This document shows positions 1-10,790 of a DNA stretch of 64,000 bases, one piece after another. The translations under genes were made by a program, and so were the position numbers. The stretch spans positions 46,447,550 to 46,511,549 of the forward strand of contig CM019702.1 of the NCBI GenBank assembly GCA_009760885.1. The letters are read 5' to 3'. The DNA is from Achatina immaculata. Lineage: Eukaryota; Mollusca; Gastropoda; Stylommatophora; Achatinidae. The notes under the pieces were generated by a model. It was not told the DNA's origin, made no database searches, and worked only from the letters and a program-made list of their open reading frames with translations. How positions within the stretch are numbered: position 1 is the stretch's first letter; each line of letters begins with the position of its first letter.

Positions 1-643
1 TCTCTCTCTCTCGCTCATCGAACACGCACATGTCTACATTTTCCATTTCATTGGTTAAACACAGCCCCGTTTGATAACGTGTATTCAAAAATACAACACG
101 TCTGGTATAAGACAATGACCTGTCACTAATAATCCATTGGCAAAAGATATTTTTTTACCAAAAATTTCGCTTTTTTCTGATATGTTGATACTTTATTTCC
201 CTGCTAAGTACTGCTCGAGCGGCCATCTTGCTTTAAAAAAGTGTTTATTCTAACAGAGAGTTAAAATAATCAATCAGAATGTGTTTTCTTCCATCATTGT
301 TATAGGCCAGTGATTCCCAAAATATGCAGTACTATCCCTTCCTCTACCCCCGGGGTTTGAAAGATCGAGTGGAGACAATGAAGGAAGAGGAAGCTGTAGA
401 CAATATCTGAGGCAACTGAGGGTGCTATGGATGTGATCTAGGAGGTAAGAGGGAGGCAGCTCGAAACAGCTTGGGAACCAATAACCCTCCTACTATAATA
501 TGATGTTAAATGTGGGCATCATATTCTGATGATGTAGGAACGGCTAAGACTAAAAGTCTTCTATCTTAGTTACAGAAATGTAGGATTATTTGCATTGTTC
601 CTCTGTCAGCTAATTTTACTCTCCCAGCTCTGTTACCTTGGCA
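1..643. other. no gene recognised
   Basis: Opens in a short CT run. I see no coding signal, RNA gene or recognisable repeat in the rest. Confidence 0.5.
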
Positions 644-731
644 ACATCATCATTACTGGCGGGAAGAGCAAGGAGCTGAGTGCAGTCATCATCATCATTA
701 CTGGCGGGAAGAGCAAGGAGTTCCGTGCAGT
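644..731. repeat. two-copy tandem duplication, ~44-bp unit
   Basis: A unit containing CATTACTGGCGGGAAGAGCA is present twice in direct tandem (about 644-686 and 687-731). The copies differ mainly in an extra ATC triplet and a few bases before the shared TGCAGT end. The reading frames that run through it are a by-product of the duplication. Confidence 0.85.
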
Positions 732-1652
732 AACATTCACAACAACAACAACAAAATCTCTCCTTCGTTTTAAACACAAATGTGCAATTAGGTAATGAAA
801 ATGACACTCCGACTAAAGCCAAATTAAACTTTGATCAAAGATGAAGTACTAACAGTTCCAGTAAACAGCTACGTGCTCAAAAGGAAGCAACAAGAATACG
901 ATTTCTGATCAAAAGAGTGATCTATCAAATCTAAATCACTGATGATTGGAGCGGATGTGATTTGCTGGCGGTGAAATATGACTGCATATCAGGTATGTGC
1001 CTTTGAAATATCACATTGGTAAAGAGCACAAAAGCCCGGACGTCCTATCTTAATGGCTGTAAATCGCACAGAGTGCTTTGTGCGACTCGAACCTCCCCGT
1101 GCATCCTACAAATATTTGCCAATCCTCGGATTTATTACTGGTGTTTGATTATCGTTCCTGGCTGGGGCCTAATCATGGCGGCTGGAGCAATTAGAGTAGC
1201 GTCCCACTCGGGCCACTTGCTAATATTGTGTAAACTCATTGTAATAGAGTCGTGATGACACATAACTATACATTACAGCCCACGGTGCGCATATGAAACT
1301 TCCGCACTTCCATATTCTGCCTAATCATTTTACCAGGACAATGTTAGGGATATCATACTTGCGGCTGTCCTTGATAATGGTGGTCTGACAATGTTGATGC
1401 TTTCAAAATTTTTTTTAAAAAAGCCATTTTAATAACAGAGATGTTATTAAGTAACGGTTGCTTGTACCGTCCAGAGACACACGTGATGTTTCTGCTTGGT
1501 CACAACTAAAAAAAAGGCTGCTATGGGAGGGAAAAAACCCAAAACAAAACAAAACTGTTGTAGGGGAAAAAAACAACCTAGTCAAAGGGTCGGCAACCTG
1601 CATCACACCAGTTATAATGTTACTATTATATAATGTTACTATAATGTTTAGT
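732..1652. other. no gene recognised
   Basis: AT-rich unique-looking sequence. Short open frames occur on both strands but have no recognisable domain, start context or codon pattern. Confidence 0.5.
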
Positions 1653-1983
1653 CATTTGCAGGTCCATTGCGGAACTTTGCCTCCCTAACAGCCCTCTTGT
1701 AGGCCTCTCCATTGTGAGCAAGATGGCCTGCTGTTGATGCGTCCATTCGCAGATCATCAATGATGTCTTACAGCCATCTTCTCTTTGGTCTTCCTCTCTT
1801 TCTTTTTCCCATTATGTACCCCTCCAAGACGGTCTTCTCTAAATTCTCATGACGTTTATTGTGTCCAGAATATTTCAGTTTTCTCTATTTAGTCCTCTTT
1901 ACTAGCCAGCCTTCTTCAATATTAAGTTCTTGTAGTATGGACATATTTGTTCTTTTTTGTGCTGAAGATATTTGAAGAACATT
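1653..1983 (-). mobile_element. LINE family A, ORF2 C-terminal fragment
   Basis: On the minus strand this reads as a decayed C-terminus of a non-LTR retrotransposon ORF2. It has the same order of segments as the better copy at 31946-32773: a GRPKRRW-like basic stretch, an 'IVDDLQMDA'-like stretch, then 'REAYKRAVREAKFRNG'-like residues before the stop. Stops and frameshifts interrupt it. The element is 5'-truncated, which is usual for target-primed reverse transcription. Family assignment rests on nucleotide similarity to the other A copies in the window; the clade (RTE/CR1-like) is inferred. Confidence 0.85.
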
Positions 1984-2278
1984 ATTTATATAATGTTACG
2001 TAAGTGAAATAATTATTAATAACAGTGTATACTTTATTGTTATTATGTTTTTATTACCTATAGTTATGAATGTGGACTCGCCAGTCGTAAGTGGCATCCG
2101 GTCAGTTTTGTATATAAAAAAAGGGTAAGGAACCAGCTGAGCCACTTCTGTCAAAGTAGCGTTGATTATGTTCTTTTTATTTTAATGCTTTTTATTTTAA
2201 TGCTTTTTATTAAGAAAGTTACCAATCGATCCCTGGCCTAATCTTTGTCCTCTGTTATTACGCTCATATTTAAGTCTG

Positions 2279-2435
2279 ATAACATATACTATATGTATGT
2301 ATATAACATATACTATATGTATGTATATAACATATACTATATGTATGTATATAACATATACTATATGTATGTATATAACATATACTATATGTATGTATAT
2401 AACATATACTATATGTATGTATATAACATATACTA
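2279..2435. repeat. 24-bp minisatellite, ~6.5 copies
   Basis: The unit begins ATAACATATACTATATGTAT and continues GTAT; copies are identical by eye. Being a multiple of three, the array is open in frame (NIYYMYVY repeats), but it is not a gene. Confidence 0.95.
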
Positions 2436-2482
2436 AGTGCTGAAAAACAACAACGTGCGTTAATTTCTGGGATGGGTTCTTG

Positions 2483-2645
2483 TCTTCTTCTTCTTCTTCT
2501 TCTTCAGTATCATCTTCGTTTGGTTATTTCTTTTTTTTCTTCTCCTTCTACTTTTAATTTCATACATCTTGTCCTTGTTCTGCTCCTCTTCCTTCTTTTT
2601 TCACCTTCTTCTTCTTCTTGTTCTTCAGCGTTCCTCACACAAATA
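2483..2645. repeat. (TTC)n tract and pyrimidine-rich DNA
   Basis: A pure (TTC)8 run at 2483-2506 is followed by a TTC-rich strand-asymmetric stretch to about 2645. The apparent serine/leucine-rich ORFs here come from this composition. Confidence 0.8.
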
Positions 2646-2959
2646 AATTGTAGTGTATCCGAGGAAGGATTGTGAGTTCTAGCTGACGTCTTGAGCACTT
2701 GCGGTTCTGGAAGTTCAGCCTTTAATGTCAAGGTTAACAAGGACCCAGTGGTTTTTTTTTTTGGGGGGGGGGGGTATGGCGGGGTTGTTTTTGAGGGGGG
2801 GGGGATTTGAAAAATCGTTGTATATAGTTAGATACAGATCAATAGAAACGTACATATTTCGTTACAGCCGTAAGAGGTCAAGAAATATGATTTTTAAACA
2901 AATCTTTTGGTCATTTCTTCTTTTTAAATTGTTTTGTAAAGTATGTACATTACTCTTTC

Positions 2960-3095
2960 CGAACATATAGCCTGGCCTTTTCCCTACCTTTCATCATTTT
3001 GTTTTTGGCCTATATGTTTCTGCATGAATAAGACAGAAGTCGAAACGTTATAACTGTGTAATTTCGTTAATGAATAAAACTGCCCCTACATTTTA
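2960..3095 (+). mobile_element. Penelope-like element 3' end
   Basis: The segment contains GTCGAAACG, a conserved CGTTAA 18 bases downstream and a polyadenylation-type AATAAA at 3073-3078. The same layout occurs at 26900-26945 (+) and, inverted, at 58913-58965, where it adjoins PLE coding sequence. Positions 3032-3034 (GAC) and 3039-3041 (GTC) can pair as a short stem just before GAAA at 3042-3045, and ACG (3045-3047) can pair with CGT (3065-3067). This matches the outline of the hammerhead ribozymes known from PLE terminal repeats, but the upstream core reads ATGAATAA instead of CTGANGA. Only the 3' end is present. Confidence 0.65.
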
Positions 3096-3584
3096 AATGC
3101 TTCTAATCACTGACGGAAGACTCACGGCTTGAACCCTTCCTGATACCAAAATCATGAAAGATAATATATTCAATGAAGACACACAATCTGGTCCCTTATC
3201 TGAGGTATAATGAGCCCTGTCACTGGAGAAGCCCGTGATAACAATTTTATTATTCTTTTGATAAACATATAACAATGCTTTTTTTGTAATCGTATAACGA
3301 CATTTTGAGTCTTTGCGCTCTATGAACGTTTATGAGTGCACAGAAGAGTATAGGAAAAAATAATCCATTCGAAATCCCATTCGCCCGAAGTAATAAGGAA
3401 ATGCTAATATTCGTTTTCAAAATAAAATTAGAAAGTACAACTTCGAATAAGTGAACAAATATTTTTCATGGATTCTCGCACACCAGGGCCAGACTAACTC
3501 CTCGATCAGTTTAGACTAACAAGAAACGGCACATTTAATAATTATTATTTACCTTTTCATCCCTATACCGCCCTGACTTGCCCA
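3096..3584. other. no gene recognised
   Basis: AT-rich filler between a PLE end and a LINE tail; nothing identifiable. Confidence 0.5.
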
Positions 3585-3745
3585 CTGGAAAGGAAAAGAA
3601 AGAGGGATACAATACTGCAAGAACTACAGGAAGCCGGAGAGACATGGTTTGAGGCATCCCGACTTGCTCATTATAGGATTGGTTGGAGAACCTTCGTTGA
3701 TGCCTTATGCTCCATTGGGAGTACAGAAGGCTGATGATGATGATT
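3585..3745 (+). mobile_element. LINE family G, ORF2 C-terminus with (TGA)n tail
   Basis: The plus strand reads RDTILQELQEAGETWFEASR, continues with an 'RIGWRTFVDALCS' segment and stops at 3732-3734, running straight into TGATGATGATGA. A C-terminus ending in an 'R..WR.FV.ALCS.G' motif followed immediately by a trinucleotide tail is typical of RTE-like LINE copies. Only the last ~45 codons are present. It belongs to a family not otherwise seen in the window. Confidence 0.7.
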
Positions 3746-3748
3746 TAC

Positions 3749-3782
<34 letters not shown>

Positions 3783-3791
3783 AGGGGGGGG
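3746..3791. repeat. (TA)n-(GA)n-G10 compound microsatellite
   Basis: About nine TA units pass directly into GA units and then a run of G, just downstream of the LINE G tail. Confidence 0.9.
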
Positions 3792-4114
3792 GGAGGATTA
3801 ATTTTGCCTGCCGTGCAAATGAAAGTCTGCAGCTTAGTCTACATAACAATTCTACAAAACTCATTTAAGATCTGGAAAATCCAAAAGTACAAACCGTGGC
3901 GCTTATTGTAGGGGGTAAAAACTGAATAAATCAACTTTCCATTGATGATTTTCTCTCGGCAGTTAAATCACTGGAAACAGAACTTTTGACCTTTCACGGT
4001 TAATTATTCGGCATAGATTTGCACGGCAGTGTCAGAGTATTCTTATAAGCTTCATTCAGTTGGAAAATAGAACACTTAAAATTTGGTATTCGATGCATCT
4101 CTTATTACATGTGT

Positions 4115-4160
<46 letters not shown>
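4115..4160. repeat. (TA)n microsatellite
   Basis: About 23 TA dinucleotides directly upstream of the LINE H fragment. Confidence 0.95.
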
Positions 4161-4162
<2 letters not shown>

Positions 4163-4376
4163 TCAGAGAATCCCGAAACAAGCTATCAAGTTTAACACAA
4201 CAGTCTAAAGAAAAAGAGGCAGACCGCGTGAAACTCTGAAGAGGACATTGTTAAGAGAGGCCAAATTAACAGGTATAAAATCCTTTGATGAGGTTGAAAG
4301 ACTCGCCGAAGACAGGAAAAATTGGCGAATTACTTTGCGAGCCCTATGTGACATTTAACGGCACGGGAAGGATATA
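4161..4376 (+). mobile_element. LINE family H, ORF2 C-terminal fragment
   Basis: The plus strand encodes 'RGRPRETLKRTLLREAK', then 'DEVERLAEDRKNWRITLRAL' and CDI followed by a stop. This is the Gly-Arg-Pro basic motif plus an 'RKNWR' C-terminus of a LINE ORF2. TA-rich DNA flanks it on both sides. A second copy of the last ~50 bases lies at 55357-55412, also inside (TA)n, so the family probably uses a (TA)n tail or target. Confidence 0.75.
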
Positions 4377-4614
4377 AGATATATAATTATATATGTGTGT
4401 GTGTTTGTTTGTGTGTGTATGTACAGTGTGGGCGTGTGTTTGTATGTGTATCTGTGTCTGAGAGTTGGTTTCCCTTTAAACATGTATCTTTATATATCAA
4501 CTGTTATTTCGGGAAGATACTTGAAAATTTGAAAACGAAGTTACATCAGGTATCATTACGCGTACGGCTGGGTTGTGAGTGTATTAAAGACAAAACAGAA
4601 CCTGATGCAGAAAA

Positions 4615-4647
4615 ATAATATGGAGCCTTAACATGGCTCCATATTAT
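4615..4647. other. perfect 13-bp hairpin
   Basis: ATAATATGGAGCC (4615-4627) and its exact reverse complement (4635-4647) flank a 7-base loop TTAACAT. It lies outside recognised elements; it could be a relic of a palindromic mobile element end or chance. No poly-T or neighbouring gene supports a terminator role. Confidence 0.7.
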
Positions 4648-4802
4648 GGAACTGATTTTTTTTTAAAGCTCATCTTGGCAGCGTATTAAAAAAATGATAT
4701 TAATATTCGTAAAATACTCTGATACTTAAAAAATGGAGTGTAACAAAAGTGTATGAAATATAGCAGCGTGACAGCACGAAGATTATCTCAGCTGCACAGT
4801 TA

Positions 4803-5185
4803 ATCTCTCTCTCTCTCTCTCTGAACCTTAAGTGCCCAGGGCACATGGAGCTTCCGCAAGGGTTTTCCACAAATGTCCTTCGCCTTTTTTTCTGCTCTTG
4901 TCCAGGTGAGCCCTCTATTGCTCAACATCCTCTCTGTTGTTCTTCTCCATGTCTCTTTTGGTCTACCCTTACTTCTGTTCCCCTGTGGTGTCCATCTTAG
5001 TGCTATTTTTGGTAGTGAGTTGTCAGTCATTCGGAGCACATGTCCCAACCATTGCCAGCGTTCTTTCCTCAATAATTGTTGTCAGTGGCTTCATCTGCAT
5101 TTCTGCCAGTAAGATGTTATTTCTTATGGTGTTTGGCCAAAATATTTTTCGAATTCTTCGTAAACATTTAGTCTGGAAAGTTAAT
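4803..5185 (-). mobile_element. LINE family B, ORF2 C-terminal fragment with (AG)n tail
   Basis: On the minus strand the order is an 'IRNNILLAEMQMKPLTTIIE' stretch, a damaged WLGHVLRMTDN segment, then 'RSKGRPKETWRRTTERMLSN' and the end, followed by (AG)n (read as CT at 4803-4823). At least two frameshifts separate these parts. The copy is 5'-truncated. Family members at 14166-14690, 30501-31425, 35748-35954 and 46690-47190 share the same end. Confidence 0.9.
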
Positions 5186-5351
5186 AAGAAAGATTAATTA
5201 ATTTTACTGTACAATGAAGAGGTTAAGCTGATTCGGAAAGAAAAAGAAAAAAAAAAGATTTGACACAAAGAGAGAGAGGAGAGAAAGAGGAGAGAGAAAG
5301 AGAAAGGATAGAGAGAGAAAGAAAAAGGGGAGAAGAGAGAGAGAGAAAGAG

Positions 5352-5496
<145 letters not shown>

Positions 5497-5574
5497 GTAT
5501 GGAACGGAGGAGCTTTTTTTTCAAAGGTTGAAGAATTGCGCGCGGCGACCCAAGATCAATATAGGTAAAGAAAA

Positions 5575-6804
5575 AGAGAGAGAGAGAGAGAGAGAGAGCA
5601 AGAGGAAAGTAGAGAGAGAGAGAGCGAGAGAGGAGAGAGAGAGAAAGAGGAGAGAAAGAAAGTAAGAAATAAAGAGAGAGAGCATATAAATGAGTTTACG
5701 GTAAATGGTAGTTTAGCATATAAATATGAACTACAGGTTTTCTGTTGTGGGGAGGGGGGAGAGGGAGAGAAAGGAAACAAAAACAAATGTTGACGAAAGT
5801 TCATGGAGAACAATAAATGAGTGAGGACGAATTATTTCTGCAGCGGAACAATACAGTCTTAAAGTACGAATCTTACAACTAATGCAGGTTATTCATATAT
5901 ACATATCTACTCGTGCTCGGACACGTGTGTGTGTGTGTGTGTTTGTTTGTATTTGCGAAAGGCGTCAATACTGCAAATCGTGTGTGTACGTGTGTGTGTA
6001 ATGCACATGAAGAAAGTGTCTTTAGCAACGCAACTGTTACTTAAAAGTTGCTAAAATTCCCCACCATTTGTAAACAACAACTGGAACTAATGATGTGTAA
6101 ACAGCTGAGTAAATAGGTTAAGAAGGATCTACAGTACAAGAGCCGATTTCAAATGCGTATCTTTTCTTAAAATTTAAAATTATGGGCCTGGTTACCCGCT
6201 TGTAACAGACGACGACACTGAAGACTAGACTAAGCAAATAAAGTTTCCCCTAAATGAAAGGTAAACAACGCCGTTTCATTAAGCCTGGAATTGAATGTTT
6301 TTTAGTGCTATAGTATTTACTCTTCTTTTGTTTCGTGCGGCCGTGCAACCATATTGATCCGAAATTTTGTAGAGCTGTTGTGATTGGCTCAGACGATATG
6401 GGCTGTCGATAATGGTTGGCTGGCAACGGGGGGGCCCTGAGATTCGGTTACTCTAGGAACGACGTGGAATATGCTGCTGTTGATGGATGTGTGGAGTGTG
6501 GTGATGAAGAAGATGAATGTTGAGTAAAATATTATCATTTCTTTCTAAGACTCTCCGACTGTCTGAAAATATAACTATTTTTAATGACTATGACACAGAA
6601 AATGATGTAGCAAGGAGAATTTGAAAAAAAAAAATCACATGTTTCAGTACAAAAAGGAAAAAAAAAACGTAATTTGTACCATAGAACAGCATAACTAAAA
6701 GACTACCTGATCTTATCTTTTGTTAAGATGAAAGAATTTGCCATAGAAGATGCAGATAAGAAAATGGCAGAGAGAGAAAGGGAGGGATGCAATGAGTGAG
6801 AGTG

Positions 6805-6859
<55 letters not shown>

Positions 6860-8061
6860 CAAGAGGAAAGTAGAGAGAGAGAGAAGCGAGAGAGAGAGAG
6901 AGAAAGAGGAGAGAAAGAAAGTAAGAAATAAAGAGAGAGCATATAAATGAGTTTACGGTAAATGGTAGTTTAGCATATAAATATGAACTACAGGTTTTCT
7001 GTTGTGGGGAGGGGGGAGAGGGAGAGAAAGGAAACAAAAACAAATGTTGACGAAAGTTCATGGAGAACAATAAATGAGTGAGGACGAATTATTTCTGCAG
7101 CGGAACAATACAGTCTTAAAGTACGAATCTTACAACTAATGCAGGTTATTCATATATACATATCTACTCGTGCTCGGACACGTGTGTGTGTGTGTGTGTT
7201 TGTTTGTATTTGCGAAAGGCGTCAATACTGCAAATCGTGTGTGTACGTGTGTGTGTAATGCACATGAAGAAAGTGTCTTTAGCAACGCAACTGTTACTTA
7301 AAAGTTGCTAAAATTCCCCACCATTTGTAAACAACAACTGGAACTAATGATGTGTAAACAGCTGAGTAAATAGGTTAAGAAGGATCTACAGTACAAGAGC
7401 CGATTTCAAATGCGTATCTTTTCTTAAAATTTAAAATTATGGGCCTGGTTACCCGCTTGTAACAGACGACGACACTGAAGACTAGACTAAGCAAATAAAG
7501 TTTCCCCTAAATGAAAGGTAAACAACGCCGTTTCATTAAGCCTGGAATTGAATGTTTTTTAGTGCTATAGTATTTACTCTTCTTTTGTTTCGTGCGGCCG
7601 TGCAACCATATTGATCCGAAATTTTGTAGAGCTGTTGTGATTGGCTCAGACGATATGGGCTGTCGATAATGGTTGGCTGGCAACGGGGGGGCCCTGAGAT
7701 TCGGTTACTCTAGGAACGACGTGGAATATGCTGCTGTTGATGGATGTGTGGAGTGTGGTGATGAAGAAGATGAATGTTGAGTAAAATATTATCATTTCTT
7801 TCTAAGACTCTCCGACTGTCTGAAAATATAACTATTTTTAATGACTATGACACAGAAAATGATGTAGCAAGGAGAATTTGAAAAAAAAAAATCACATGTT
7901 TCAGTACAAAAAGGAAAAAAAAAACGTAATTTGTACCATAGAACAGCATAACTAAAAGACTACCTGATCTTATCTTTTGTTAAGATGAAAGAATTTGCCA
8001 TAGAAGATGCAGATAAGAAAATGGCAGAGAGAGAAAGGGAGGGATGCAATGAGTGAGAGTG

Positions 8062-8094
<33 letters not shown>

Positions 8095-9265
8095 AGAGAG
8101 AGAGAAAGAGGAGAGAAAGAAAGTAAGAAATAAAGAGAGAGAGCATATAAATGAGTTTACGGTAAATGGTAGTTTAGCATATAAATATGAACTACAGGTT
8201 TTCTGTTGTGGGGAGGGGGGAGAGGGAGAGAAAGGAAACAAAAACAAATGTTGACGAAAGTTCATGGAGAACAATAAATGAGTGAGGACGAATTATTTCT
8301 GCAGCGGAACAATACAGTCTTAAAGTACGAATCTTACAACTAATGCAGGTTATTCATATATACATATCTACTCGTGCTCGGACACGTGTGTGTGTGTGTG
8401 TGTTTGTTTGTATTTGCGAAAGGCGTCAATACTGCAAATCGTGTGTGTACGTGTGTGTGTAATGCACATGAAGAAAGTGTCTTTAGCAACGCAACTGTTA
8501 CTTAAAAGTTGCTAAAATTCCCCACCATTTGTAAACAACAACTGGAACTAATGATGTGTAAACAGCTGAGTAAATAGGTTAAGAAGGATCTACAGTACAA
8601 GAGCCGATTTCAAATGCGTATCTTTTCTTAAAATTTAAAATTATGGGCCTGGTTACCCGCTTGTAACAGACGACGACACTGAAGACTAGACTAAGCAAAT
8701 AAAGTTTCCCCTAAATGAAAGGTAAACAACGCCGTTTCATTAAGCCTGGAATTGAATGTTTTTTAGTGCTATAGTATTTACTCTTCTTTTGTTTCGTGCG
8801 GCCGTGCAACCATATTGATCCGAAATTTTGTAGAGCTGTTGTGATTGGCTCAGACGATATGGGCTGTCGATAATGGTTGGCTGGCAACGGGGGGGCCCTG
8901 AGATTCGGTTACTCTAGGAACGACGTGGAATATGCTGCTGTTGATGGATGTGTGGAGTGTGGTGATGAAGAAGATGAATGTTGAGTAAAATATTATCATT
9001 TCTTTCTAAGACTCTCCGACTGTCTGAAAATATAACTATTTTTAATGACTATGACACAGAAAATGATGTAGCAAGGAGAATTTGAAAAAAAAAAATCACA
9101 TGTTTCAGTACAAAAAGGAAAAAAAAAACGTAATTTGTACCATAGAACAGCATAACTAAAAGACTACCTGATCTTATCTTTTGTTAAGATGAAAGAATTT
9201 GCCATAGAAGATGCAGATAAGAAAATGGCAGAGAGAGAAAGGGAGGGATGCAATGAGTGAGAGTG

Positions 9266-9324
<59 letters not shown>
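5575..9324. repeat. three-copy tandem array, ~1.25-kb unit
   Basis: The anchor GTGAGGACGAATTATTTCTG recurs at 5821, 7078 and 8282, giving periods of 1257 and 1204 bp. Outside the purine-rich junctions the copies look identical base for base (for example around 5941, 7199 and 8401). The difference in period comes from GA/GATA-rich stretches at the joints: the third joint lacks about 53 bp. The unit carries no protein domain. It has a GTGTGT tract, a G7 run and a 'GATTGGCTCAG' (inverted CCAAT-like) motif. The near-identity means recent duplication, or possibly an assembly artefact. Confidence 0.95.
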
Positions 9325-9327
<3 letters not shown>

Positions 9328-9614
9328 GTTTCTTCAAAAATAATGTTCAGCATTAATCAGAGGAGAAATAAAACGACAATGCTTGAGAGAAACTACGGAC
9401 AAAAAAAAAAAAGAGAGAGAGAAGTAAAGAAAAAAAGCGATAGATTGTGAATTTTGACAGAGCAAATGATGAAAATTAAGAAAAAAAAAAGAATTAAAAA
9501 ATAAAAATGTAAAAGGCACATGAAAATCTGATGACAAAATAATCTGGGTATTTATGCACTAGATAAGACACATGATCACCTGTATATTTTAAAGTATTTT
9601 TTTAAAGAATAAGT

Positions 9615-10094
9615 CAGAACAATCTATAAAACTATAATAAGACCAGCTGTCATGGATGGATCAGAAACGTGGAGTACAACAAAGAAAGATGAACAACAAT
9701 TGCGGATCTTAAGAACAAGATCCTAAGAAGAATCTTTGAGCCGATAAAGGATACCAACAATGGAGAATGGAGAGCTAGAAAGAATACTGAACTGAACAGC
9801 TTATTTAAATTCCAACGAATTATAAATGTCTTGAAACTGAACAGACTACACTGGCTGGGGCATGTATAAAAAATAGAAGAGAACAGACAAAAGAAAATGA
9901 TGTTTGCACAAGAGACGATGGAAACAAGACCAAGGGGTAGATCAAGACAGAGATAGAAAGACAACATAGAAGAGGATATAAAAGAAACTGGTGTCACCAA
10001 CTGGAGAGAGAAGATTAGGAATAGAGAGGAATGGAGGCGAACTTTATCTACAGCAATTAGTCTTAATGGCTCGGAAAGCTGAAGAAGAAGAAGA
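9615..10094 (+). mobile_element. LINE family C, ORF2 C-terminal region with (GAA)n tail
   Basis: The plus strand shows 'KTIIRPAVMDGSETWS' (the usual 'RPV..YGSE.W' thumb motif), a frameshift, 'ILRRIFEPIKDTNNGEWRAR', 'LNRLHWLGHV', a damaged basic stretch and finally 'NWREKIRNREEWRRTLS' before a stop. The (GAAGAA)n tail follows within about 25 bases. Several stops make it a pseudogene. A second, shorter copy is at 51225-51466 with the same tail. Confidence 0.85.
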
Positions 10095-10442
10095 AATCAG
10101 AACTAGCCTGGAGATCAAATTACAGGAAGGAAAGTAAAATAACTTACTTAAGTAACATTTTCTGATGTTACTATGAGCTGCAGAAAGGGGAATGAATGCG
10201 TACATTAAACTCATGTGTGCAATGAAATGAATATATTTGTTATTTGTAAGCTATGTTTTGAAGGAAAAAGATTAATATATATATATATATATGTACATGA
10301 TACTCTGATCATTTTGTCGGAATGCAACCTCTCCCTCACTTTAGATATAATCACACAGCCTTCACAAACATCAGATTTGGATGTAAGGAAAGACGTTAAA
10401 AACGAAGATGGATGTGCAAAATCAAGAATTTTGTGAAGAAAT
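10095..10442. other. no gene recognised
   Basis: Contains a (TA)n run near 10272-10291 and otherwise nothing identifiable. Confidence 0.5.
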
Positions 10443-10790
10443 TAGGATTATCAGCACACTCACTAAGCTACTGTATGACAGGATTATCAGCACATTCACT
10501 AAGCTACTGTATGACAGGATTATCAGCACATTCACTAAGCTACTGTATGACAGGATTATCAGCACACTCACTAAGCTACTGTATGACAGGATTATCAGCA
10601 CATTCACTAAGCTACTATATGATAGGATTATCAGCATACTCACTAAGCTACTGTATGACATGATTATCAGCACATTCGCTAAGCTACTGTATGACAGGAT
10701 TATCAGCATACTCACTTAAGCCACTGTATGACAGGGTTATCAGCACATTCACTAAGCTACTGTATGACACTCACTTAAGCTACTGTATGA
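10443..10790. repeat. 36-bp minisatellite, ~9 copies
   Basis: The unit contains GGATTATCAGCACATTCACT and ends with CTACTGTATGACA. The last copies are diverged and one is partly deleted. Since 36 is divisible by three, three frames stay open and give false repetitive ORFs on both strands. Confidence 0.95.

Noticed and set aside
5556..8274. Three similar ORFs starting MFSMNFRQHLF
   Set aside because: They recur because the 1.25-kb unit is tandemly repeated, and their C-terminal halves are GA-microsatellite translation. The unique ~40 codons show no motif.
10443..10790. Regular ~36-bp repeats resembling a CRISPR array
   Set aside because: Contiguous tandem units without unique spacers, in a eukaryotic repeat context. 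The same applies to the other 30-58 bp arrays.
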